Shown in pieces: positions 40,601-52,700 of a stretch of 64,000 nt of DNA (the first letter of the stretch is position 1; each line of letters opens with the position of its first letter). The stretch comes from Moringa oleifera (taxonomy: Eukaryota; Streptophyta; Magnoliopsida; Brassicales; Moringaceae), in the NCBI GenBank assembly GCA_021397835.1, contig JAJFZO010000344.1:4774001-4838000 (forward strand), in the 5' to 3' direction. The position numbers and the translations under genes were made by a program. The notes beneath the pieces are model-generated. The model was not told where the DNA came from. It did no database searches and saw only the letters and a program-made list of their open reading frames with translations.

Positions 40601-43600
40601 GGCATTATGTCACGTGAAAGCATAAAGCTGATGACATCAGCAAATGAGTGCAAAATGAATTGATAACTGTAGTATATGGCAATGTGAAAGCATCAACTGG
40701 CCAGGGTCTCAAGAAGAGCAATGAGATCCAGACCATCCTCATCTAGAATGGCTCAAAGATGGAAAGAAGGTCCACCAAGGACACTCCTCTAAGTTTTTGG
40801 CCTGGTCTAGATAATAAGAGGATCAAACATCAACTCTTGATTATCATTGATAATCAGACAATGTGTTAAACAGGATATGAATAATATGAAACATGGTCGA
40901 AATGTCTATTACCAACATCCCTATGTATGGTCAAATAACACACCTCAATAATAAATTGCTCCCTGATAAATACCAGCCCTGCAGGAGGATATAGGCAATG
41001 ATGCAGAGAATCTCCCGCTGGACTGGCATTCCTCTCTCTTACATTCTCATGCATCAGGGCCCCTACACTATCCAACCTATGTCAGTGATTTTCATTCCCC
41101 TCATGGGACTTGCCTAGTTTGTCCTGCCGCTCTTCATTGACACACAGACTGCAAGATTAATTTATCATCCCATATAGCATAGACACATAATACATTGAGA
41201 AAGATAAAAATTTTCATTGAAAGGCATTAAAACATGCATTAAGGTGTGCCACTAATATACTGCAATACAACAAAATTACTTGATTTTTGTAATTCTCTCA
41301 TAAATAATTTCTATCTAAAAGAATTAAGTTAAAGAAATAAGTTACTTAAAAAAACCGAAACTTGTTGCATAAAAGTATCCACAGCCAAGAAAACAAATTT
41401 GAATTTGACAGGTCAAAGCCATCCACCTTAAAAAGAAAGAAGCCTCACCGGGTAACGAGTTTTTTGACTGGTTAATTCAGTTGGTAATTCATCTGCAAGT
41501 GAGCCCCAGTAAGCACTTAATTTTTGGCGAACCTAGAAAATATAACACAGCCACAAAACATAAACCACCTATGAAACTGACTGTTTATGAATAATAAAAG
41601 GGGGATATGAAAGAGAGGAGATCCACACACATAGATTTTGTCTTACCTGTTGTATCACGCGCCATGTGGATTCAAATGGATAGGCTTCAGCAGATCCAGC
41701 AATAGATTTCTCTTCTAGCAGAACTTTCACACAAGCAAGTGCACAATTTGCTATTGACTCAAGATTGTATCCCCCCTCTAATGCCAAGACAATTTTACCT
41801 TGGGCAAAATCCATTAACTGAAGAAAAGAGGGCTTGATAAATATAACTGATATGTATTAATCATCAAAATAATATCTTTTCAAAAAAACTGATGTCTTGT
41901 CATAAAGTTATCTTGGCTGAATGAGCTAGACAAACTCAAGGTCAATAAAGAGTGACAATAGGCAGCAAAAGGAAACTGTTGAAATAAAACCTGGTGGTGC
42001 AAAACTGAAACTGTATTCTTCATGGTACCAGTTCTACCTAAACAAACAAAACTTCTTCATTCAATATTTAATAACATAATGGGAACTTATTAACTTGAAT
42101 GCTAACCTTTTTCAACATAACTGAATATCCAAATGGCGTGACACAACAACCTCCTAGTGGATCACCAACAGCTGCTCCAAGCACAATATTCAGAAACAAA
42201 AAATTGAAAAGGAAAGAAATTGACATTATCTATGCAATATAAATCAACGCAATGCTACAGTGCAGTGTGGCTCTTTCTTGTTTTATTGTCCTCATCATAA
42301 CCATGTATGAAGGCACTTAATGCTTAAGCCAGCAGTTTCACCTGGCAATGCGGCTCTGCATGTATGTTGTCCACTCTCTATTGGTTTTATGGCATGCACC
42401 TTGAGAAATACAATAAATGAATCTATGCAATCACCAAAATATAGAAATATGAAATCCCATGATGAAGTCATGTCCAGGGATGCTTGCATGTGAAAATTTC
42501 ATTCTTGAGGTCATGTTTGGAAGTTTTGAGTGGAAGATTTCTTAACCTAGATGAAAACATAAAAGAAAACGGGCGAGGGGAAAGCTAAAGCTAGCAATTA
42601 GAATTTTCAGTATAGTCCGCTATGTTTAACAATCATTATCTTATGCTTACCATTAAAAAAAAAAAACCAATTTTCTAAGAGCAATTAGAGCAATGACTTA
42701 GGCTAGGTCCAAACGAAGGAGAATTAACCTTCATCACTGTTCAGTGATATTTCCTGATCTTCAATTCCAAGTGCTACACCAGCAAATTTTACCTTACACA
42801 TGAACTCAATTTGTTAAACAGCTAGTTAAGTTCTTAAAAGTGTTTCCCTAGCTTACTTCAGCTTTAAGAAGCAATAAATAATGGATAGATTTAGAGACTT
42901 CTCTTAGATTGTCATCCAAACATATTTTGATTTGGAAATATGACAGAAAAGGTAATTACATGATATGATATTCTCACTCATACATTAATTAACAACCCTT
43001 GCAACAAGGGATCGCGACTGCATCAAGTCGTTGATTCGGTATATTCTTTTCTGATTTCTCAGATGTAAGAAAAATAGAATGCACAAGATTCGTGATGTGA
43101 CATATACATAGTGCAACCCAACTAGGTGAGTGGATCAAAACAATTAATTTAACAGAAAAACAGCTCATCTTCAAAAACATGGAAAGCATACTAACTAAAC
43201 TTCTAGAGAAAAAGCATCAAACCTGCATCAAATCCTGCAGATATAAAAATTACATCTGGATTAAATTCCTTAGCAACAGGAAGCAAGATGTGGTCCCAAA
43301 CTGCAAGATAGTCTGCATCTCCACACCTTCGATTTTCCCAAGGGATGTTTATATTATATCCAGCACCTGGTCCTTCTCCGACCATAGTATAAAATCCATC
43401 ATCGTTAGCTGGATAAAACCCTCCAAACTCATGCCTGCGATAACGCACCAACAAATATAGTCATAGTTGTTACAAAACTGCATTCAAGCTACAAGCTAAG
43501 GATTACGGCTAGAAAGAATAAACGGTTAGAAGAAAAACACAAGCTACAAGATCACTAATGCAAAAAGTGAAAAAAAAAAAAAAAAATCTATCATGGCAGA

Positions 43601-45712
43601 TATAACTGCATCATGAAGACAAGAATTAAGACCAGGTAGATCTTGCAAGCACGGTCACTTCATAAAAACATCTATAGCGAAAACCTTGAGACCTTATACC
43701 ATAGTACTGATTTAAATGGCCCCCAAGAGAATAAGTATGAGCTCAAAATTTCTAATGTACCTATGAACGGAGAAGAACAAAACACGAGAATCCTTCCAAA
43801 ACATTTTTTGAGTACCATTACCATGATGAACATCCCAGTCAACAATTAAAATTTTGTTTATACCCAAATCTGGCTGCAATGTAGAAACAATAAATGGTTA
43901 ATAAGCTAATTAGTTACTAATAGACAACAAAAGTTTTAACATGAAAGCATATTAACAACTACATATACAAGGAACACCATGATTGATGAATAGTTATCAA
44001 AAAAAGAAAGCAAAATGTTAATAACTTAAGACTGGCTCTCACTCTTTCATTTAATAGAAAACCTGTTGCGATAGCCACATTGTTGTATAGACAAAATCCC
44101 ATGGGTTCATCTTTTTCGGCATGATGCCCTGGAGGCCTAATAATAGCAAAAGCAGAATCCAACTCCCTTTTAGCAACCCTTTCTGCTACCTACTTGACAA
44201 AACATCCATAGACAGTCTTTAATTCTTGAACATGAAAATTACTCGAATAATGGTCACGGATCTGTCATAAAAATCATATTCCACAACTTGTCAAATTCAT
44301 AAATTCATGGACACTCAAAAGCTGAAACAGAGTTGACCGTGTGCCATGATCATGCATGAAGAACTCAAGCCAATTGGAAAGTGAAGCGTCTGAACCAAAA
44401 AGTTTATCTGATCTTCGTGTATAGGATCAAGTTCCCTATTTATCACTCTGAATAGCTCTTTATTATTTGGCTTGAAATTTCATCATGGTACATGCATGTC
44501 CAGCCAAATTGCAATAAGTTAGCTTTACTGCATAGATCAACTAAAAATATGCTTTTAAGATGCAGGCATAATATCTAAAGGGAAGGTAAGCCAAGAACGG
44601 AAAAAGAAAAGCATCATGACTAAGCCGTTAAATCATCAAAAATTTAAGTTTTATACATATGCACCACATACATTACCTCTATGAGAGAGCCAGCAGCAAG
44701 ATAGGCAGCTTCAGACGACCCTTCATTGAAATATATAGAATTGAATCTTGAAGCAATTGTCTTTCTTCGTGAATCAAACTGTTTTGAGCTTATCTTTTTA
44801 ATCAGTTTAACATGATTTTTGGAGTGAACCAACTGAATATACTTATCTTTTGCTTCTTTTGCATTTAAAACGACGCATCTGAAATAAGGGAGTCCATGAA
44901 ACAAAATTTAGAATATTTGAATGACATTTAAAATCCAGAGCAAGTTAAACACACACAGAAGAGGTTATCAGCTCAAAATTTTCATCGTAAGGACAAACAT
45001 CAACATAAAAGAACTGGAGTAGAGAAAGATTTATATGCAACCCCCCCAAACTACACCCACAACTCACCACCCCCCCCCCCCCCCCCCCCCCCCACAACAC
45101 CCCCAAACAAATGTAAATAAATGTTTTTCCTCATACAAAACATATATTCAAAACAAAATGTATTTAATATGTTATCAATATTTTTTAGTTAAATCAACCT
45201 AAGCTTCCATTTCCAGAAAACATCTAAAGCACTTTAATATGAAAATTTTCATGAGAGTGATTATCAAAACCCTAATAAAGAGATGTAAAAGGTCTGGCGC
45301 ATGTTTGCTAACTAAGAAAATTTAAGAACATTTTAAAAGCAAATTGAAGACAAATTTTTTTCCTTTTAGGACCTCATACAACCAGAATCAGACAACTAGA
45401 CTAAGCTTCACACAGCTCCACAAGACCATGATAAACAGGCAACCAAAAAAAAAAAAAAACTTCATTTCCAATTTTCATTGAGTTCCACAACAAAAAAAAT
45501 ACTGAGGAAAAAAATTCAAAGAACCTTTGAAGAATGCCAGCGTGTTGGAGCTTGTTCCAAATAGCCCTAATACGATTGGGATTCTCAGGGTGATCCTCGC
45601 AGTCCGGTGTGTGATGCTTACACATCCTCTCATCGTACAATAAACCCACTCTGCGATCACTGTTACCGTTACAGTTGCTGTCTCTCTCGCTCTGACCTGA
45701 ACCACCTTCCAT
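37616..45712 (-). CDS. HDA5: Class II histone deacetylase HDA5
   Basis: Fourteen exons on the minus strand: 45712-45525, 44878-44677, 44189-44043, 43873-43761, 43434-43223, 42171-42107, 41817-41647, 41532-41449, 39431-39308, 39220-39099, 38590-38397, 38206-38077, 37956-37892, 37781-37616. They join to 660 residues, the length I recall for Arabidopsis HDA5. The enzyme removes acetyl groups from lysines. HDA5 relatives act with FLD and FVE on FLC chromatin. All catalytic parts are present: PPGHH (His152, His153), VDWDVHHG with zinc ligands Asp193 and His195, GFDAAVGDP with Asp286, and LEGGY with Tyr326. From about residue 436 a second conserved domain begins with [17 protein letters not shown] and runs to the end. 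It is discussed as a finding. The 2.0 kb intron 41448-39432 contains a diverged duplication, and the intron 39098-38591 a SINE-like piece. Confidence 0.97.
38700..38880 (+). mobile_element. Probable tRNA-derived SINE fragment in an HDA5 intron
   Basis: On the plus strand, antisense to HDA5, TGGCCTACTGATCAGG (38727-38742) resembles a polymerase III A box, and GGTTTGACTCC (38761-38771) a B box, about 34 bases apart as in tRNA genes and SINE heads. A cloverleaf with intact stems is not evident, so a functional tRNA gene is unlikely. The borders and tail are not defined. Confidence 0.45.
39041..39058. repeat. (CA)n microsatellite in an HDA5 intron
   Basis: Nine CA dinucleotides followed by TACATATATG, close to the donor side of the intron after exon 10. 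Confidence 0.9.
40040..41100. repeat. Diverged internal duplication in the long HDA5 intron
   Basis: The blocks at about 40068-40440 and 40690-41070 share order and wording. Both have a GGTCTCAAG motif, then CATCC..AATGG.TCA.A, then CTAGATA, then CATCA and GTC..AA...TC.ATCACCGACAT versus TC.ATTACCAACAT, then GAATCTCCC..TGGACT and CTCTC. Identity looks moderate with many indels. This may be two copies of one old element or a local duplication. No coding potential is evident. Confidence 0.45.
45070..45093 (+). repeat. Poly-C tract in HDA5 intron 1
   Basis: A run of 24 C, preceded and followed by C-rich sequence (45043-45114). In HDA5 transcript sense it is a poly-G run near the 5' end of the pre-mRNA. 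It may form a G-quadruplex or be a sequencing length error. Confidence 0.85.
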
Positions 45713-46776
45713 GGCGTTTTCACGCCAATCTCGCTCTACTCTGTCAACGTGATAGAGAGAGAGAGAGACAAAATAAGTTAAGAGGCGAGTAGGCCAATAG
45801 AAATTTTGGGATCTTATATTATTTACGCCGGAAGCAAACCCACGATAAGTGTGGGTCCAACTCTTCCTCGTCTTTTCCTCTTTTTCTTTTCCTTCTTTTC
45901 ACTTTCCCTCTCTGCAATTCAAATTTAAGATTTTGTTATCTATTCATTTTTCCTTGTCATTGAACCAGAAAGCTCTATCAGCTTCCTGTAGGTTAAGCCA
46001 TCCTTTTCTATCAATTCTTTTACTTCTTAAATTTAGAGAAATCCTAGGAGAAAGAAGTTTGCACGCAAAGAGACAACCCAATTACCATGCTTCAAATTTT
46101 TAGATTAACTTCAATTTTATGGAATCAAGAGTATATAGAGATAAGACAATGTGACTAGGAATGCTGCCTCCAATCAATCATGTAAAAGCAGTACAAGGTA
46201 CTGACTTACAGAGGTTTTTGGAGTCAAAAGCTGGTAGAAAAGGCAGGAGCTGCAGTCCTTTCTTAGGTGATCCTTGAATTTACACAACCAACAAGCAAGC
46301 TAACAAACTTTGATGATGTGAGCTGTTGATGCAACAGTGATGGTAAGTCTCAAGGGTTTGGTAGTCACACAGGTCACAAAAGGCAAGCAACTCATTGACA
46401 CAGTAAGACCATTTTTAATGAGGGAAACAATGCTGAAAATTCCCAGGCATTTATAAACTCTGAAACTGCAAGAGGCTGCATTTGACTTTGCTGCCCAAGT
46501 ACACACACATGCACAAATTTCAGCACCGTCTTAGCGGAATACGTTTATAACTTCTCCAACATAATGGCCAAAAAAAGGAGTAAGCAAACAGATTCAGAAC
46601 TGACAATACAATTAAACAAGCTTTACACAGCTATAAGATAATTACGTGACAAAAAGTCAAATATCTGGTTCGAGGTAAGAAGCTGACATGAAGCTACCAA
46701 GCAGCAATGTTCTATTCCTGTACACTCAGAGCTATGTAAATGAGCAGTATATATATCAGCATTTTTCTCTTTCAAT
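45713..46776. other. HDA5 promoter and 3' region of the PHD gene
   Basis: The HDA5 leader and promoter should lie just above 45712. A short GA-rich tract is seen at about 45753-45765. The PHD gene's 3' untranslated region starts below 46777. No other gene is supported. Confidence 0.55.
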
Positions 46777-49700
46777 TCAAATCTTCAGCTCTGTTGATAG
46801 GCGCATTTTTGCCTGATGAGAAGCATGGCGCCAGGCAACCCCTATACAATCATTATGCAAAAGAGGAATCAAGTTGGGCGGAGGTATCTCAAAGGTAACG
46901 AGTCCGGATGAGTGGCCTTCGAACTGACTCACTAACCAATTAGCACATAAGTTCTGCTCCTCAGCGATATGGCAAATTTCGCATTTCCAAACAAATTCAA
47001 GCAGCAGTCTGCAGCGCTTGACGATGAATATATTAGGATCAGATACAGAAGGAGCTTGTTTTAAACTCTCTACTGCTCGGTGAGACGTTGACTCCACCAG
47101 AACTTGCCTGTAACCTTTATCCCACAAAAGCTTTAAGCCTTGATGCAGAGCCCAGAACTCGGCTGCCAAACTTGTGCAAGTGCCTAGGTTAAGGATGTAA
47201 CCAAGAACCCACTGACCTGATTCATCACGAATTATTCCACCAGCACCAGCAACACCAGGATGCCCCTGCGAAATCCCTTGTGTATTCAACTTTACCCAGT
47301 TCTTGGGAGGAGGGACCCAATGAACTGGTACCTCCATCTCGCATGGTGATGCAGTATATCGTTGATGAGTCGAACCTAATCTATCATGTTCACGACTTTG
47401 TACCTCAGCTTTTACCTCCACAGGATAAAGTTGATATTTATCTCTGGAAATAGCTAGTACCTCATCTCTGAATGAACCAGTTGTACTCAGGGAACTGACC
47501 TCATTAAGGAAAGTAACACCTTTTAGTCTTTTCATGATTCCCACTGGAGCTGGGTTCTCATCACCATTCCCTTCAGCTTTAACATCCAACCTACTTCTCA
47601 TCACCTTTTCGGTCAAAGGACAAGAAGAAGTAGCAAAGAGAATATTCACCATGTCCAATGCTGGTTCCTGTTCAGCATGCAAGAAGTTGAAAGACAGTCA
47701 GGAAACCAAATGAAATTTGGATGTTTGATAAAATAATTAATCTCAGTACCTTTACACGTTTGTATAATCCTTTTAAGTTGGAAGTTTCCATAGATTTCTG
47801 CAGCTGTGGACTACGGGCTCTACAAGCTTCTCCAGAAATACTCAGAGGACCTAAATTCTCTCTTTCTACAGGGTTCATACCTCTCTCATCAACCAGATGA
47901 TGATTCTTTTCAGTGAATATGGTCTTACTTAATATATTTGCAGGAATGCTGTTTTTGTCGATATTAGTGGGCAAGCATTTTATATTTGAATCAGAAACTC
48001 CTGAAACACTTGAAATCTTCAGCTTTGACAAGGTAATATCTTCTGTAGCTTCTTTCTCAGATCTTCCATAGGCCCCGCTGGATATCTGTCTCAGAACAAA
48101 CACATCAACATTCACCATTTTTTTTTCTCTTGCCATGTCAATTCCCGTGCATGGGCCCTCAATGTTATCCATGTTGGTAAAATCATCACATGCACATTTC
48201 TGAGAGGAAAGTAAAGGAGGGAGATCTTTTACTCCCAGACAAACAAGATCTTTTTTGGCTCGACGGAAAACCCCCCATAGAAAGAACTGTGTGTTTCTTG
48301 AGCTTCTAATAACACCTATAAAGATAAAGAATTCCATCATCTTCAATAAAGTATAAAATACATGACATGGATGGTTATTGACTTGCATATGGTTTTAAAC
48401 ACATTAAAACACAGAGTTTCAAATTTTCAGAAGTCATAAAGCGAATATTTTCAGACATATGGAGCCGTAAAATCTAATGCTTCAACAAGAAAACAATTCT
48501 TTTTCCGGAAGAAACCAACTTCATTGCATGGTCAGTCAATATTCCCCACTATCTAGTGGACGATAATTTCAGGGTAATTCTGCATATTATAAAGTCACAG
48601 GGATCTTGTTGCTGCAGAGACACATGAAGTTTACTATATGAAGGGAATTACATATTAAAACATAATTACGGGCTGGCACCAACTTACTTCAAAACAGAAT
48701 GCTGAATTCAAAGATTTACATGCAGATAACTTGTTTCTTCTCTTGCTCTCTCTATGTGCCCCACTTTTGGGCACGAATACCACATCAGTGCACTTCAGCA
48801 CAAGAGGCAGAATTATCCCATACCTAATAGCTAAATTAACATAAAGTCTATATATATAGATTTTTTCCACCGCATTTCAATAGGGTATTATTTCTCTCTT
48901 TTCCCAGTCAACTACTAAGAAAGGATATACTTTAGACAAGTTTCCTCATTTCCTTTAGTGGGCAACCAATTTTAACAAAAAGACCATGACATCAAAATTA
49001 ACTAGCATTAGACAGCTTCCTGCAGTCACAATAAACTAGAGGCATTTGCAATGAACTTATATCAGGAGAGCACAAGAAATAAATTCTTAAGTTCGGTAAT
49101 TCACATACTCATCTATATAGACCTTAAGGAAAATTAAATGTGATAGAAATCAGCAAGCTTACTCCGTGAATCTTCATTCAGCTCCTTAGATGTAAATATT
49201 AACAATTCAACACCATCGATGTAACTTCTCATCACTGAATTTTGAATCGCCATGAGCTTAAACAGGAAAGCATTGTTCTCTTTAGCTCTAACATCAAGGG
49301 AAACAATGTTTTAAAATTTTTGGAGATAACATCCATTCAAAAAGAGAGCTAAAAGAAGTAAGACCCAGAAACCAGATATTTAAGCAAACCTCTCAATATT
49401 GTCAGCTGGGAAAAAATAAAGCGCGATGTCATCAAGATTAATACAATTGATCTGGAGGAAATCTGCTCTCGGAAGCAGATCAACCTGAAGGACTAGTGGC
49501 ATTTTCAGTGAGAATTCATAAGCCTTTCGGTGGACCTTGCATGGAGGTTGTGCTAGGAACCCACCATAAAAATCACCAGGTGTAGCAGTATCATGAAATT
49601 TGAAGCCTCCCCTAAGATCAAGTCAAAATAGTCAATATGTATACTTATCTATGAATAAATTAATGCAATATTCTGAGAATTATTTATTCAATCAGATCTG

Positions 49701-52700
49701 ATAACAGAAAAGATGTTAGGAGACTAAAACCAGTTTAGACACACAAATCTTATTTCAGAAATTAGTCACTTAATCATCCCAATATCATAAGCATAAGTAT
49801 ACAAGCTATTTCTGACACAAAAAAGGAACCAGTTCTTTGGACATGAATTTATCTGAATGTTATTATTTGGGTGGAAGGAGAAATAGTGTCATCAAAAGGA
49901 AAATATGCACATTTTTCTAAGTGTGCATATCCATGTAAGTGTATCTATGTATTATACACCAAAGAAATCCTAAGGATACACAAGGCAGAGTAAATCATGC
50001 AACTGTGACAAAGCAGTTTCCTTTAATTCATTTTTTAATAACAAAGGATGCATCCATATGAAAGGCAAGACTCCAAAAATGGTGATAAACCCTTCATCAA
50101 AATCAATTGTAGATTCCACAAACACTAAAATTTCTATCATAAATTAAGCAAACCTTTTCAAAGCTTTCGCTGATAAATTCTACCATTCTTATTTCACGAA
50201 TGCCCTTGAAATTAAATAACCCTCAAATCTTTTTTTATCAGAAAATAACCCTCAAATTTTATAAAATAAATAATTTAGGATAATACTTTAATTAAACAAC
50301 ACAAATTATGAATTTAATCTTTTGATGCTGTTTTCCTGTCTATCATAATCTCTCTCTTCTCTCCCTTACCCTCTCCAATAAATCACTATCAGATTTGAGA
50401 TTGAAAATCTTTCCTTCTTATTCAAACAACTTAGTTCTTAATACAGTTATTTCAGTCATTATATCCACGTGTTACATATGCCAAGAGTACTTAAGAAACC
50501 AACGCCTCTAAACTGTTTTTGAGAGATCATAAATTGTTTCCTATAGGATCATCAGAATCTTGCAAGCACATGTATTTGGCAACAAAGAGCAAAAACCTTG
50601 CTTGAAAGCATATCAGAGTGTCAACATCCATATCATCTTATACCCCTTGCTTTTCTTCCACCTTCATCTTCCTTTGGCAAGGAAGAAGCACAGGGGACAT
50701 AATTGTTGCTCGTCAAAGAGTCACAGTGAACAAATTTACAGCAAGTGTGGCTACAAAAGTTCACATTACAGAATCAGTTTGAAGAGGTCTATGGCACAAT
50801 TCTCTGGTTAGTTTGCAAAATTCAAAATTGATAATCATAAATGAAAAAATTCCAAACCTACAGGCCAGTTTTTCTAGGTTGGCTATATTGATGCATTTTC
50901 CAATGAACAGACCATTTTATAATCTCGAGATGCATAAACCCATAGAAGAATAGAACACTCACTTCCAAGTGGCATATAGAGCAGGAAGATATGGATGATA
51001 CAGCCTAAGTGAATGCAAAAGTTTCAGTAGACCATCATCTTCAATATCAGATTTCTTAGGTTCAGCAGTGTCACGGAATTTTCCACCTGAAATAAAAATA
51101 ATAATACCACAGTTCAATAATTGTTGAACATGGTCTCACACTCAACCAGTATATAATTTGAATGTAAACCATTGACATTGTCCCTTCCCCCACCTGCCTT
51201 GCACCATCCCCAACTTCCAGCAACGCTCTTTCTGAAAGGTTAACTTCTAGTCTAAACTATAGTTTTCATAAAACCTACTAACTCAAATGATTCTAGAAAC
51301 CAACAATAACTACGGCAATATTAAGTAGTAATTAAAAAATTCTATTGCCTGAAGGGATAGATGGAGACAGCTTTGATGATGAAGGCGTAAATGATGTCAA
51401 AGCCCTCCGTTTCTTTCTACATGAAGCCTCAACTTCTCTAGCAGATATACGAGCATCTTCTGGTTGTTCCTTGCAACCATGCTCTTTCTTGACAGCTGTA
51501 CGAGCACTTTCTTCTGAAGAGATATCACAAGATTAGCAAAATGTATCCACACGATGAAAATACAGTAACAACCGGACAATCTGGAGAACAGGAAATGGAC
51601 ATATTCATACAAGTTGATGGCACCAGATATCCATTCTAGTGCAGACCAGTTAGTGGATATCAATTTCTCTACTATTCTGTTAACATAAAAATTCTAAACT
51701 TAAATAAACAGAATATTTCAAAGAACATAAAACTAAGCTTCAATTTTGATAACTTGATTTAACAACAGATAAAATCGGTGGACTCGAACTTTGACTGGTT
51801 TTTATTTAAGCAGATTTTTCTACCAAAAACGGTTAAAGAGAAACTTAGGAGACCATAAGGAATATCTTCATTCAACTAAAAATTAAATGAAGCAGGTCTG
51901 CAACTCTACCTGATTCTGTTTCCACGAAGTGAAGCCAAAACCTAGCCAAGTGATGTATCAAGAAAATCTCTAGTAGACCCCATCTTAACGTGCTAAAAGT
52001 AAGGTAAAATTTTAAGCTGAGATCTGTCTCTTTCCTCATCTAAAAGAAGCTATTTGACATATAAGCTGTTATCCTTAAGACATGAAATGGTCGTATCACG
52101 TTTCAGTTAGTTGTTTTTGAGCTTCAAAAGGTGAACAGAGTTTTTTCAACACCTTGACAAAAGCTTCATATAAAGTTTCTAGGGTATCCCATCCTGTAAA
52201 CAAGCATCTTATGACAAATCCGTAGCATGAGAAGGAAACAATAATTAACAAGGAAATCATCCACCTGTGCTGACCATAGGCAGACGGCACAAAAAGGTTC
52301 AGGACACACATGGTGCTTCCTCCCTAGTATTCTTGGGAATTATATCGTAAGTTTTCATCAATAGCAGGCATAAAGAGAGCTCCTGATTGTTTCTGACAGT
52401 TGTATTCCTTTGCAGGAAGGCAAAGTTCTTCATCTTCCAAGACAGGACAAGCAAACAACCAACTATAACCATATACAGTTACTTGCTAAAAAGATGAGAG
52501 CACACAATCTGATATGTGGTAAAACAAGAGAATTTACAGCTGAATTACCCAGTCATTTTGAGTATGTCATCAACATCACATTTACACTTGCAGGAATGGA
52601 AGAGGTGAAACTTGAATTCTATTATTTGCTTTCATTTTCCTCTTTTGTTTACTTAGCTGCCCTGTTTAACCTTAAGTCTAATATGATGGATTCGAGACCA

